Shown here: positions 1 to 9,080 of the stretch, one piece after another | How the letters are laid out: each line of letters starts with the position of its first letter | Position numbering within the stretch: the first letter of the stretch is position 1 | Assembly (NCBI RefSeq): GCF_000520015.2 | Contig: NZ_CP007044.2 | Coordinates: 3,596,001-3,660,000 of the forward strand | From: Chania multitudinisentens RB-25 | GTDB lineage: Bacteria > Pseudomonadota > Gammaproteobacteria > Enterobacterales > Enterobacteriaceae | Direction of reading: 5' to 3' | DNA length: 64,000 nucleotides | Translations under genes and position numbers: made by a program | Notes under the pieces: generated by a model | Database searches by the model: none | What the model saw: the letters and a program-made list of their open reading frames with translations, nothing else | Told to the model about the DNA's origin: nothing

Positions 1-176
1 AAATATATATAGTTATTAATGCCAAAGGGTATATATAATATTTAATAAATTGAGATGATATAAAAGTCTTATTTATCTCATCAAATATATGAATATCGAA
101 ATGAGCTGTGAATCCTTTACTTTTCCACTGATTCCGCAGGCGGAGTTTGCGCATTAATCTCCATAAAGGAATAGAT

Positions 177-2402
177 ATGTTTGCTGATAGTAAAAAGGTC
201 CAAACAAAAGAGTTTAGCGAGGCCAGCGCGATTTCCACCGATACGACAACCCTTTCTGCGGCAAGCAAAGCACCTTCTGGACTGCAATTTACGCTGACGG
301 CTGCGGGTTTACCCCCACAGACATTTGTAGTCGTGGATTTTTCATTCAACGAAGCACTCTCAACACCGTTTGTTTTGCACGTCGGTTTGGCCAGCGCCAA
401 TCCCGCCGTGGATTTTTCTGCCGTGCTGGATCAAGATTCTACGCTCTATATTTGGCGCGAAGGTGTCTTGCAGCGCAGCATTACTGGCATGGTCGCCAGC
501 TTTGAGCAGGGGAATACGGGATTTCACCAAACCCGTTACAGCATGGTGATCCGCCCGGCGCTGTGGCGCACATCTTTACGCCAGAACTCACGGATTTTCC
601 AACTGGAATCTATCGAAAGCATTATTTCTACCTTGCTGAAAGAAAACGGTATCAATGATTTTGCTTTCGGTTTTCGTCATCCACATCCGGCGCGTGAATT
701 CTGCGTGCAATATAATGAAACGGATTTTGATTTCATCCAGCGCCTGACGGCCGAAGAAGGGATTTTCTACTATTTTGAGTTTGGCTCCGGTAGAAATACG
801 GTGGTGTATGCCGACGACGTGGGGGCGTTGCCGAAGGGGGCGTCATTACCCTATAACCCCAACGTGGCAGCGCAGGCTCAGGAACTGTGTGTTACTCATT
901 TTACCCGCAGTGCGCAGGTACGCCCAGCCTCGGTTCAGCTGAAAGATTACACGTTTAAAAATCCTAAATGGGCGGCCGAGTTCAATGAACAAGCGCGGGA
1001 ATTACAGAATCAGAGGCCGGATTACGAACATTTTGACTTCCCAGGGCGGTTCAAAGATGAACAGCACGGCAAGGATTTCACCCACTATCGCTTGGAAGCA
1101 CTGCGTAATGACGCGAATATGGGGCAAGGGGAAAGCAACGAGTTTACCTTGCAGCCAGGGCAATTATTTAGCCTGAATAATCATCCGCGTACTGATTTGA
1201 ACCATGCTTGGCAGATAGTCAGCATCCAGCATACGGGTAAACAAATGCAGGCGTTGGAACAAACGTCTGGCGATCAGGGTACGGTGTTGTTTAACCATTT
1301 CAGTTTTATTCCCCCCAGGCAAACCTGGCGGCCAACGCCGCTGCCAAAACCGGTCATGGATGGCCCACAGATAGCGACGGTGGTGGGGCCCGCAAGCGAA
1401 GAAATTTTTTGTGATGAGTATGGTCGCGTTCGTTTGCAATTCTTGTGGGATCGTTATGGCAAAAGTAACGATCAGAGCTCATGTTGGATCCGCGTTACTC
1501 AACCGTGGGCAGGGCAAGGTTGGGGGATGCTGGCTATCCCGCGCATTGGCCAGGAAGTCGTCGTGGATTTTCTGCACGGTGATCCCGATCAGCCGATTGT
1601 AACCGGGCGTACTTATCATGCGAGCAATCTGCCACCTTCGGCGCTGCCTGGGGCCAAAACTCAGATGGCGTTGCAGTCAAAAACGCATAAAGGGGCCGGC
1701 TATAACGAGCTGCGTTTTGAGGATCAGGAAGGTAAGCAGCAATTGTCGCTGCGGGCGCAAAAGGACATGAATACCACGGTGTTGAACGATCGCACGACGA
1801 CGGTTTCAGGCAACCACACTGAAACGGTAACCAAAGATCAGAAAGTCACCGTTTCGGGCGCTCAAACCATGGATATTACCAAAGATCAAACCATGACGAT
1901 TACCGGTGCACAGCGAATTAATGTTACCCAGGATCGCATCATTGAGGTACAGGCCGGGCAACAAACGGCGATAAAAGCCGACGATCGGCTTTTGATATCA
2001 GGCAAACAGAAAACCAAAATAGATCTGGATCAAGAATATGATGTAGCCGGTTCGCAAAAAAATACGGTTGGTGTGAATCAAACGCTGAAGATAGCGGGGT
2101 ACCAAAGGAGTAAAATTGGAGGGGATAAGAAAACTTATATTGGGAATGATAATTCGACCAGAGTAAAGGGTAATAATAAACTCACCGTTGATGACTCTAT
2201 CACCATTACTGCTGGAACCAGTCTGATACTTCAGTGTGGTTTATCCAGTATCGTTATGGATAGTGAGGGTAATATAACGATTATAGGAGTTAATATCTCC
2301 TCTGCTGCTGAGAGTACGCATAATATCAAGGGTAAAGCCGTGTCGTGTTGCGCTGCTATGGAAAATATTATGGAAGGCAGTATCGTAAAATTAAATCCTT
2401 AA
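177..2402 (+). CDS. vgrG: Type VI secretion spike protein VgrG (TssI)
   Basis: This 741-residue protein forms the trimeric spike at the tip of the type VI secretion tube and carries effectors into target cells. The N-terminal gp27-like part covers roughly residues 40-390. The gp5-like OB fold follows near residues 395-480 and shows the family signature DEYGRVRLQFLWDRYG and the stretch GWGMLAIPRIGQEVVVDFL. Residues about 540-670 are a ladder of short degenerate repeats (TVSGNHTETV, TMDITKDQTM), typical of the VgrG beta-helix needle. The reading frame can be extended to a TTG at 147, but the ATG at 177 is preceded by AAAGGA at proper spacing and is preferred. The last 300 bases are visibly more AT-rich than the rest. 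No sheath, baseplate or ClpV genes are in the window, so this is an orphan vgrG module serving the adaptor and Rhs genes that follow directly. Confidence 0.95.
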   Translation: MFADSKKVQTKEFSEASAISTDTTTLSAASKAPSGLQFTLTAAGLPPQTFVVVDFSFNEALSTPFVLHVGLASANPAVDFSAVLDQDSTLYIWREGVLQRSITGMVASFEQGNTGFHQTRYSMVIRPALWRTSLRQNSRIFQLESIESIISTLLKENGINDFAFGFRHPHPAREFCVQYNETDFDFIQRLTAEEGIFYYFEFGSGRNTVVYADDVGALPKGASLPYNPNVAAQAQELCVTHFTRSAQVRPASVQLKDYTFKNPKWAAEFNEQARELQNQRPDYEHFDFPGRFKDEQHGKDFTHYRLEALRNDANMGQGESNEFTLQPGQLFSLNNHPRTDLNHAWQIVSIQHTGKQMQALEQTSGDQGTVLFNHFSFIPPRQTWRPTPLPKPVMDGPQIATVVGPASEEIFCDEYGRVRLQFLWDRYGKSNDQSSCWIRVTQPWAGQGWGMLAIPRIGQEVVVDFLHGDPDQPIVTGRTYHASNLPPSALPGAKTQMALQSKTHKGAGYNELRFEDQEGKQQLSLRAQKDMNTTVLNDRTTTVSGNHTETVTKDQKVTVSGAQTMDITKDQTMTITGAQRINVTQDRIIEVQAGQQTAIKADDRLLISGKQKTKIDLDQEYDVAGSQKNTVGVNQTLKIAGYQRSKIGGDKKTYIGNDNSTRVKGNNKLTVDDSITITAGTSLILQCGLSSIVMDSEGNITIIGVNISSAAESTHNIKGKAVSCCAAMENIMEGSIVKLNP

Positions 2403-2427
2403 CCCATCACGAGGGAGGGCATTTGGT

Positions 2428-3747
2428 ATGGAAGCCCAAGGTTTAAGTAACCCTATTGAACGCCGCTTTATGCGGGCACATGATGACTGGTTGGTTTTTG
2501 CCGAAAATAAAAAAGCAAAACTATTATTATGGCAGGTGAATGAAGCCGACACGCCTTTGCTACAAACCTATTTTCAAGTACAGGAAGAAAACGCCTGTGC
2601 CGTGATGCAGTTTGATGATGTCTTTGAAACTGGTGAGCAATTTACCGATGCAGTGATAAAAAATATCATTGATTTTTACCATCAACGGCGTGAGGGCTCC
2701 GCCGCTGCTGGGATCGTTGCTGATTGGCAGCCCCCTGAGTTTGAATCACCGGGAGCTAACCCGATATTATTGAATATCGCTAAAAGCCTTATTCAACATC
2801 ATCCAGATGTTTTCCCCGGTTTTGTCTGGGTATTTCAGCCCAACGTTGTTCATTCTGAGCCATTATTTGCTGAGTGGATTTTAAAGTTAACGGCCGAACT
2901 GTGTCTGGATAAATGGCTGGCCGAACGTGTTCGCTTGGTTATTTATGGGGAGCTTTCAGAGAGGCTTCAATCATTATCACTGGTTGCCCCTGAAAGCATT
3001 CACCTGATTCACGGGGTTTATAATATGGTCAGTGCGCCTGGGGAAATGGTTGAAGAGTCTACGGAGCGGGGCCCTGGCGCAGATTTTCGGCGTTTGTTCA
3101 TCGCACTGACAGAAACTATTCCACTAAACGATCCTTCACGCCTGGCGCGCTTACAAGAGCAAGCGTTAACTATTTCACGAAAAGAGGGCTGGTTCGATCA
3201 AAGCGTGGTGATTTACTTATTAGCGGGTGCAGCACAGTTAAAATGGCAGGATTTATCGCGAGCGTTAGCTGCCTACCAATCTGCCGTTAAAGAAGGAGAA
3301 AGTGCAATAGCCGTTAATCATCCCGCCGGGAATAAACTGGTCGCGAATGCGCTGTTTGGCGAAGCCAGCGTCTATTTCAGCCAAAAAGAATATACCCTGG
3401 CTGCGCAATGTTATGAACGTATTGTTCCTTATACCACCGCTGCGGGTGATACGGTATTAACTATCGAGGCCTGGAGAATGGGGGCTTATTGTTGGCGGGA
3501 GATTAATCAATTTAATTGCGCCTGGAGTGCTGGGTTTAATGCATTAAAAGCGGGTTTGCTATTAGATGATGAGATGAAAATTAATAGTAATCTCTGTGTC
3601 GCCGCTTATTGGATGTATCAAAACTATGGGCGTTGGGAGGACCATTATGATGAACTGCTTACTCTCCTTCATACGTTATATGGCGATGAATGGTTGAGTA
3701 TTATTACCCCTTCAACCACAGAGAAAACAACTTTAGCCACTGACTGA
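2428..3747 (+). CDS. Probable T6SS effector adaptor with TPR-like C-terminal half
   Basis: This 439-residue soluble protein has no signal peptide or membrane segment. I do not recognise a named family with certainty. The C-terminal half (about residues 250-420) has helical pairs with TPR-like spacing, for example AAYQSAVKEGESA, ANALFGEASVYFSQKEYTLAAQCYERI and AWSAGFNALKAG. The N-terminal half looks like a globular alpha/beta domain. It starts 25 bases after vgrG behind a strong GAGGGAGG ribosome site and ends 13 bases before the Rhs gene, so the three are almost certainly co-transcribed. Position between VgrG and its cargo suggests a role in loading the Rhs protein onto VgrG, as DUF4123 and DUF1795 (Eag) adaptors do in other systems; neither of those domains is evident here. 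The adaptor role is inference from position and architecture. Confidence 0.65.
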   Translation: MEAQGLSNPIERRFMRAHDDWLVFAENKKAKLLLWQVNEADTPLLQTYFQVQEENACAVMQFDDVFETGEQFTDAVIKNIIDFYHQRREGSAAAGIVADWQPPEFESPGANPILLNIAKSLIQHHPDVFPGFVWVFQPNVVHSEPLFAEWILKLTAELCLDKWLAERVRLVIYGELSERLQSLSLVAPESIHLIHGVYNMVSAPGEMVEESTERGPGADFRRLFIALTETIPLNDPSRLARLQEQALTISRKEGWFDQSVVIYLLAGAAQLKWQDLSRALAAYQSAVKEGESAIAVNHPAGNKLVANALFGEASVYFSQKEYTLAAQCYERIVPYTTAAGDTVLTIEAWRMGAYCWREINQFNCAWSAGFNALKAGLLLDDEMKINSNLCVAAYWMYQNYGRWEDHYDELLTLLHTLYGDEWLSIITPSTTEKTTLATD

Positions 3748-3760
3748 TCAGGACATAATA

Positions 3761-6700
3761 ATGGCACTGCCAGCCGTGAAACACTTTGATCCCGTTATTG
3801 GGATTGATGTTCATACTGTAGTTATCCCTTCTGCGCCAGCGCCGGTGCCAATCCCGCATCCGCACGTGGGTTTTGTATTGGATTTACGGGAATGTCTTAA
3901 CAGCGTTGTATCTGTGATCGGGTCAATTGTCTTTAGCTTTGTTAGCGAAGTGGCCGAAGATATTATGGAGGATAACCCTGAATTAGTTGCTGAAGGCATG
4001 GCGCTAGTCGGTAAAGTTGGTGGGGTGATCGATGCCGTCTCTAATAACCCGGTGGTTAAAACCGGGTTGGCAATAAAAAATGCCAAAGATCAGCTGTCCT
4101 CATTAAAAGATGGCATTGTCGATAAGTTAGGGGGGAATATCGGTACGGGCGGTGGCTCAAACCGACCGGTAAAAATAAACGGTACTTTACGTGCAACGGT
4201 AGGGACACATACTTTTCATATTCCGGGGCTACATTTTCCACTAGGAACGGCTTTCGCTCCGCTAATCCCAAGAAAAGATTCAGAGTCTTTTATGGGAAGC
4301 AAAACGGTAATGGCAAACAGCGATCCGCTTTCTTATATGGCTTTGCCTGCGATGAGTTGCTGGTTTGTTGGGTTGCCGTCACCTGATAAGAATAAGGCAC
4401 ATACTCAACGCAACGGAACCTCTTTGCCTACTTCCGTTATGTTACCAATACCCATGGGCCGCCCGGTGGTGGTGGGTGGAATGCCGGTATTGAATCTTAT
4501 CGCTTTGCTTAAAGGATTATTCACGGCTTTTCGTGGGTCTAAACTGGCGAAGGATCTGGCGAAAAAACTGAATTTAGAATCAGGTTTTCTTAAATGCCAG
4601 ATCTTGGATGCAGAACCCGTCAATTCAATTACCGGTGCCGTGGTAGTTGAACAAAATGATTTTGTGGTTAAAGGGCGCTTCCCTCTGGTGTGGGATCGTT
4701 ACTATAACAGCCAAAAAAACAGTGTTGGTGCCATTGGCCAACATTGGCAATGCCCGGCGGATATTCGGCTGGAAATTCTGGTAGATCAGGGTGAACTTGG
4801 CGTCGTGGCCCGTTTCCCAGACCATGAAACCGTATTTTCTCTCATGCCGATTGAACCAGGATGGGGTGAACGAGTGTATGACTGGCAGCAAGGGCATGCA
4901 CTGTACCGTTCCGGCAACCAGTTGATTCTACGCACGCGCCGTGACGAAGAATATTTCTTCATGCTGCCAGATGATTGGGAAAATACCGTTATCCCGTTTA
5001 CGGCAGAAGATCGTTTGACGTTGCCAATACAAAAAATTGCCGATCTTTACGGCAGTGGCTGGCAATTCAAACGCCATAGCAGCCAGCAGTTGCTGGCGCT
5101 GGTTGAACTGGCGCCAGGTGGTTTTTCGGGGCGTGAAATTCATATTATTCAGGATGAAAACGCCCCCTTTGGCGGAATGCTCAACGATCTGGTGCTGGTG
5201 AATAAAGCCAGCCAGGAACAACGTTTCCTGATTGGCTATCGTCACGATGGGCAAGGCGATCTTATTGCGGTGCTGGATGCCGATGGTAACCCCTATCAGT
5301 TTGCCTATATTCCTGAAAGCCAGATGGTGCGGCACACCGATCGCAATGGTTTGTCGTTCTACTATAGCTATCAGCGTGATAGCGATGGCTTGAATCGGGT
5401 TGAGCACGCTTGGGGTGACGACGGGCTGTTTGATTACCATTTCCATTATGATCGGGTCTATCAAGAAACCCGTATTACGGATTCATTAGGCCATACCACA
5501 CTGTTGCGCTACGACGAGCGTCAGCTTCCCTTTGCGCGCGTCACGCCATTAGGCGGCGTTTACAGCTATCAATATGATGAACAGTGTCGAACTATTGCCG
5601 AAATTGATCCTATGGGTAACACGCGGGGCTGGGTCTATGATCAATATGCCAACCTGATAGAAGAAACCTTTGCCGATCGGAGCAGTGTTAAAACACGGTA
5701 TAACGACGACCATAAACCGGTATGTATTACCGATCCAGGAGGGCGGTTCTGGCGGCAAACCTGGGACGCGCAAGGTAACGTGCTTTCCCAGACAACACCG
5801 GGCAATATTTCGACCCATTTTACCTATAATGACCTTGGGCAACTGGTGGCAGTGGTAGATGCCAACCAGCAACGTACCGAATTGAACTATGATGCTTTAG
5901 GCTTCTTGCAGGCGATTACCGATGCTCGAAGCAATACGACGCTATTCGAGCATGATTTTAGCGGGAAACTGCTAAAAAAAGTGGCGGCGAACGGGGATAC
6001 CACCTGCTATCAGTATGACAATAAGCAACGGTTGATTAGCTGTTTGTTGCCCGATGAGCGGCAGATTACCTGCGAATATGACCGGGAAAATAATCTGCTG
6101 CTTTATGGGGAGAACGGAACGCGCTTTACGCGATTAGCTTATTTTGGCCAGGGCAGACTTAAAACGCGCATCGAACCGGATGGCAGCCAGATTGACTATC
6201 TGTATGACACCGAAGAACAATTGATTGGCGTGAAGAATCAGCGCGGTGAAGTCTGGCAGCTTAAACGTAACGCAGAAGGCCGACTGATCGAGGAGGTTGA
6301 TTACTGGGGGCAGAGCCGACGTTATCAGTACGATGCTGTCGGGCATTTAACCGGCAGTAGCGATCCATTGGGCCAGATGCTGGCGGTCACCTGCGACAAG
6401 TTAGGGCGGATAACAGAAAAGCGTATAGAAGGTGATGAACAGGCATGGGAGCGCTATAGCTATAACAAACAGGGGCAACTGACCGAAGCCGTTAACCGTG
6501 ATGTGCGGGTAACCCGGCGCTACAACAAAGATGGTCAGCTAGAACAGGAAATACAGGCACAACGGCAGGTTTGTTCAACGGTCAGTTATGGGTACAACTC
6601 TGCTGGGCAACAGGTGGAACAACGGCACTTGTTGCAACATGAAGATGAACTCGATATCACCCTACAACAGCGGCTCCGCTACGGTTACGACGCGCTGGGG

Positions 6701-8248
6701 CAATGCATCAGCCAGCAAATTGATGAACATGCGCCCATGCAGTTCAGCTACGACAGCGTTGGCCGGCTGACGGAACAACGGCTGACGCAGAGTTTGTCGC
6801 ACCATCTCAGCTATACCGCTGCCGGGCAGTTGGCATGTTACCAAACGCAGCGCAAGGGGCTGGCCTGGAGTGAGACGGAATACTATTACGACGATCAGGG
6901 TAACCTGACACAGCGGCAGGACAGCCGGCAAGGCGTTGAGCGCTATCATTATGATGTGCTGGGGCAGATTGTTGGCTACCAGGATCCGCTGGGTGCGTTA
7001 CATCGCTATCGCTATGATGCCTGTGGCGATCGGTTCAGCACCGTAGCGGAAAACGCACAGGGTAGGCATACACGGCATGAGAATGGCACCACTTACCAGC
7101 TTGACAAGATGGGCCAACTGGTGGCGCGTACCGATAGGTTTAGCCGCTTATCCCTGAGTTGGGACAAGTTTGGTCGGTTAAGCGGCCTTAATAATGAGCA
7201 CCATGATCACGCTTATATCTATGATGCGTTAGGAAGAAGGGTTGGTAAACGGCACTATCAGCGGCCAACAAAACTGCTTGATGGTCTGCGGGTTATAGAT
7301 AAAGATACCGCATCACGCGGTGAACCGGTTTTGCAGGATGAAACCTGGTTTGTCTGGGATGGTGATGCGATGGTGGGTGAACTGCGGCGGGACGTTGTGC
7401 CGCCAGAGATTACCCCCGAAACCTGGGATCGGCCGGACCGCATTGTGTACAGCGGTCATTTCTATGTGTACCAGCCCGGCAGTTTTGAACCCAGGGCTAT
7501 GCAGCGCTTTCAACAAAGTGCGGCGGTAGCGTGTCAGGAAGATGAGGATGCTCAGCCATTAAGCGAGGAGCAACTCTACTTTTATCAAAACGATCCGAAC
7601 GGCATGCCGATCCGCCTGCAAAATGATGAGGGCGAAGTCGTCTGGGAGGCGCAGTTCACCCCGTTTGGGCAATTGAGCGTGACGGGCACCAGCCAGCTGC
7701 GCCAGCCGTTGCGTATGCAGGGGCAGTATTATGATGTAGAAAGCGGTTTACACTATAACCGCTATCGCTATTATGATCCGGCTTGCGGAGTATTTATTAG
7801 TCAGGATCCGATAGGGTTGCTTGGGGGGATTAATCCTTATAGGTTTGCACTTAACACTTTAATGTGGGCAGACCCGCTAGGGTTAAAAGGATGTGAAGTT
7901 AAAGAAGGAGATAGTGATGACCATGACATTATCTTGGAAATAAGTAGAGCAGAATATCCTGAAACGACGGGGCATATTCAAGATGCAATTAATGCGGGTC
8001 ATCCTTCTATTATTACTATTGATCGTGACGGCTCTAAACAAAATAGAAAAGATTCTTTATTTGGTATTCCAACTCAAAAAGGTTCTGATAGAGATGAGTG
8101 GCCCATGGCTATGTTCAAAGAAGGCGGTTCGGGAGCTAGCGTAGAGTATATTTCTCCTGGAGACAATCGTGGAGCAGGATCATCTATCGGTAGTGCTTTA
8201 AGTGGTTATGATAACGGAACAGTAGTAAAAGTTAAAATTGTTGATTAA
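3761..8248 (+). CDS. PAAR-like/Rhs-repeat T6SS effector with C-terminal NucA/NucB-type DNase tail
   Basis: This is a polymorphic toxin of 1495 residues. Residues 1-270 form a PAAR-like cap region with one hydrophobic stretch (about 45-64) and glycine/proline-rich segments such as IPMGRPVVVGGMPV. Residues about 290-1300 are Rhs/YD repeats (many copies of the type YDxxGxL), which build a cage around the toxin. The core ends with the Rhs hallmark FISQDPIGLLGG and a final DPLGL at residues 1371-1375, where Rhs proteins are cut by their own aspartyl protease. The last ~120 residues carry YPETTGHIQDAINAGHPS, IDRDG, DRDEWPMAMF (1443-1452), EGGSGASVEYISPGDNRGAG (ending at 1473), which match the conserved blocks of the secreted Bacillus NucB/NucA DNases. 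The predicted activity is therefore metal-dependent DNA cleavage in a rival cell. DNA coding for this tail is much more AT-rich than the core, as expected for an exchanged toxin tip. Confidence 0.92.
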   Translation: MALPAVKHFDPVIGIDVHTVVIPSAPAPVPIPHPHVGFVLDLRECLNSVVSVIGSIVFSFVSEVAEDIMEDNPELVAEGMALVGKVGGVIDAVSNNPVVKTGLAIKNAKDQLSSLKDGIVDKLGGNIGTGGGSNRPVKINGTLRATVGTHTFHIPGLHFPLGTAFAPLIPRKDSESFMGSKTVMANSDPLSYMALPAMSCWFVGLPSPDKNKAHTQRNGTSLPTSVMLPIPMGRPVVVGGMPVLNLIALLKGLFTAFRGSKLAKDLAKKLNLESGFLKCQILDAEPVNSITGAVVVEQNDFVVKGRFPLVWDRYYNSQKNSVGAIGQHWQCPADIRLEILVDQGELGVVARFPDHETVFSLMPIEPGWGERVYDWQQGHALYRSGNQLILRTRRDEEYFFMLPDDWENTVIPFTAEDRLTLPIQKIADLYGSGWQFKRHSSQQLLALVELAPGGFSGREIHIIQDENAPFGGMLNDLVLVNKASQEQRFLIGYRHDGQGDLIAVLDADGNPYQFAYIPESQMVRHTDRNGLSFYYSYQRDSDGLNRVEHAWGDDGLFDYHFHYDRVYQETRITDSLGHTTLLRYDERQLPFARVTPLGGVYSYQYDEQCRTIAEIDPMGNTRGWVYDQYANLIEETFADRSSVKTRYNDDHKPVCITDPGGRFWRQTWDAQGNVLSQTTPGNISTHFTYNDLGQLVAVVDANQQRTELNYDALGFLQAITDARSNTTLFEHDFSGKLLKKVAANGDTTCYQYDNKQRLISCLLPDERQITCEYDRENNLLLYGENGTRFTRLAYFGQGRLKTRIEPDGSQIDYLYDTEEQLIGVKNQRGEVWQLKRNAEGRLIEEVDYWGQSRRYQYDAVGHLTGSSDPLGQMLAVTCDKLGRITEKRIEGDEQAWERYSYNKQGQLTEAVNRDVRVTRRYNKDGQLEQEIQAQRQVCSTVSYGYNSAGQQVEQRHLLQHEDELDITLQQRLRYGYDALGQCISQQIDEHAPMQFSYDSVGRLTEQRLTQSLSHHLSYTAAGQLACYQTQRKGLAWSETEYYYDDQGNLTQRQDSRQGVERYHYDVLGQIVGYQDPLGALHRYRYDACGDRFSTVAENAQGRHTRHENGTTYQLDKMGQLVARTDRFSRLSLSWDKFGRLSGLNNEHHDHAYIYDALGRRVGKRHYQRPTKLLDGLRVIDKDTASRGEPVLQDETWFVWDGDAMVGELRRDVVPPEITPETWDRPDRIVYSGHFYVYQPGSFEPRAMQRFQQSAAVACQEDEDAQPLSEEQLYFYQNDPNGMPIRLQNDEGEVVWEAQFTPFGQLSVTGTSQLRQPLRMQGQYYDVESGLHYNRYRYYDPACGVFISQDPIGLLGGINPYRFALNTLMWADPLGLKGCEVKEGDSDDHDIILEISRAEYPETTGHIQDAINAGHPSIITIDRDGSKQNRKDSLFGIPTQKGSDRDEWPMAMFKEGGSGASVEYISPGDNRGAGSSIGSALSGYDNGTVVKVKIVD

Positions 8249-8260
8249 AAGGGGAGTGAT

Positions 8261-8869
8261 ATGGATAAAAATATTTTTATTGAAATTCAGAATGATGATA
8301 TACCCACCGATGTGAAGAGGATTAGCCAATTTTTGTCATTATCTTTTGATGAAAATAATAATGATGAGTTGGAGAAAATAGTAAAATTTGCGTATATTTT
8401 ATATATATATGGAAAATTAGAGCTCGCACTAAAGATAGTTGATGGTATATCAGAATGTGAATTTGATGGTAATTATGATTCTTGGACATGGGTAGATGCA
8501 GCATTAGTTTTAGCTATCAGAATAAGAAGGGCATTTGACCAGTTAAATGATGTTTCGATGTTGAAGAATAAGATACTATCTCCATTGAGTATCGGGAATG
8601 ATATGCAAGTGAAAGTGAAGAATAGAGTATATAAAAGGTTTTTAGAGGGTGAAGCTTTATCTTTTGATAAAGTTCAGGAGGCTATGATTTCTAATAGAAA
8701 AGACGCGGAAGCAGCTAGGAGGCTGTCAAACTTCATTAAGTTGATGAAAATAAGTGAGATGGGCGGTTCGGAAATATACTCAGTAGATAAAGCTGAGTCT
8801 GAAATGAAAGATAATGAAGTAAAAATCAATATTCTATTAAAAGAAATCGATTTGGCTTCTATATTTTGA
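8261..8869 (+). CDS. Presumed immunity protein to the Rhs-NucB toxin
   Basis: This 202-residue protein starts 12 bases after the toxin gene behind AGGGGAG at good spacing. It is acidic, cytosolic and mostly helical by inspection, with no signal peptide or membrane segment, fitting a partner that blocks a cytosolic DNase. A central segment reads DGNYDSWTWVDAALVLAIRIRR. I do not recognise the family; the assignment rests on position, since a cognate immunity gene regularly follows an Rhs toxin tip. The gene is strongly AT-rich with many AGA, AGG and ATA codons, like the toxin tail and unlike the Rhs core, so tip and immunity gene probably arrived together. Confidence 0.7.
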   Translation: MDKNIFIEIQNDDIPTDVKRISQFLSLSFDENNNDELEKIVKFAYILYIYGKLELALKIVDGISECEFDGNYDSWTWVDAALVLAIRIRRAFDQLNDVSMLKNKILSPLSIGNDMQVKVKNRVYKRFLEGEALSFDKVQEAMISNRKDAEAARRLSNFIKLMKISEMGGSEIYSVDKAESEMKDNEVKINILLKEIDLASIF

Positions 8870-8915
8870 TGCATGAGTAATCATTGCCTTAAATTAATTA
8901 GTTTAGGTGTGTGAT

Positions 8916-9080
8916 TCATAGACATCGTTTCAGTTTTCTTAGCTCAAGTTCAAGTTTGTAATTCTGTTCCTGTATATGTTCTCATTGGGCTGATAGTTTG
9001 CGTGAACGGCATCAGAGTATGGCGTTTGCTCAGCAAGTTCGAAGTAGCGCTCCATCGGAGTTTTACCGTTGGGACGTTCC
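8916..9080 (-). pseudogene. 3' fragment of a broken IS481-family transposase gene
   Basis: Read on the minus strand, this stretch gives ERPNGKTPMERYFELAEQ, then after a one-base frame change EHIQEQNYKLELELRKLK and a TGA stop at 8916-8918. That is the C-terminal end typical of IS481-family DDE transposases. It is the continuation of the fragment at 10396-10861; the IS256-family element 9081-10395 separates the two. The reading frame is broken at least twice and cannot make an active enzyme. Confidence 0.8.

Noticed and set aside
147..176. TTG start extending VgrG by ten codons
   Set aside because: The ATG at 177 has AAAGGA at the right spacing; the TTG has no ribosome site.
3811..7529. Many open frames on both strands within the Rhs gene
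   Set aside because: They lie inside a clear protein with YD repeats and have no start signals or family match.
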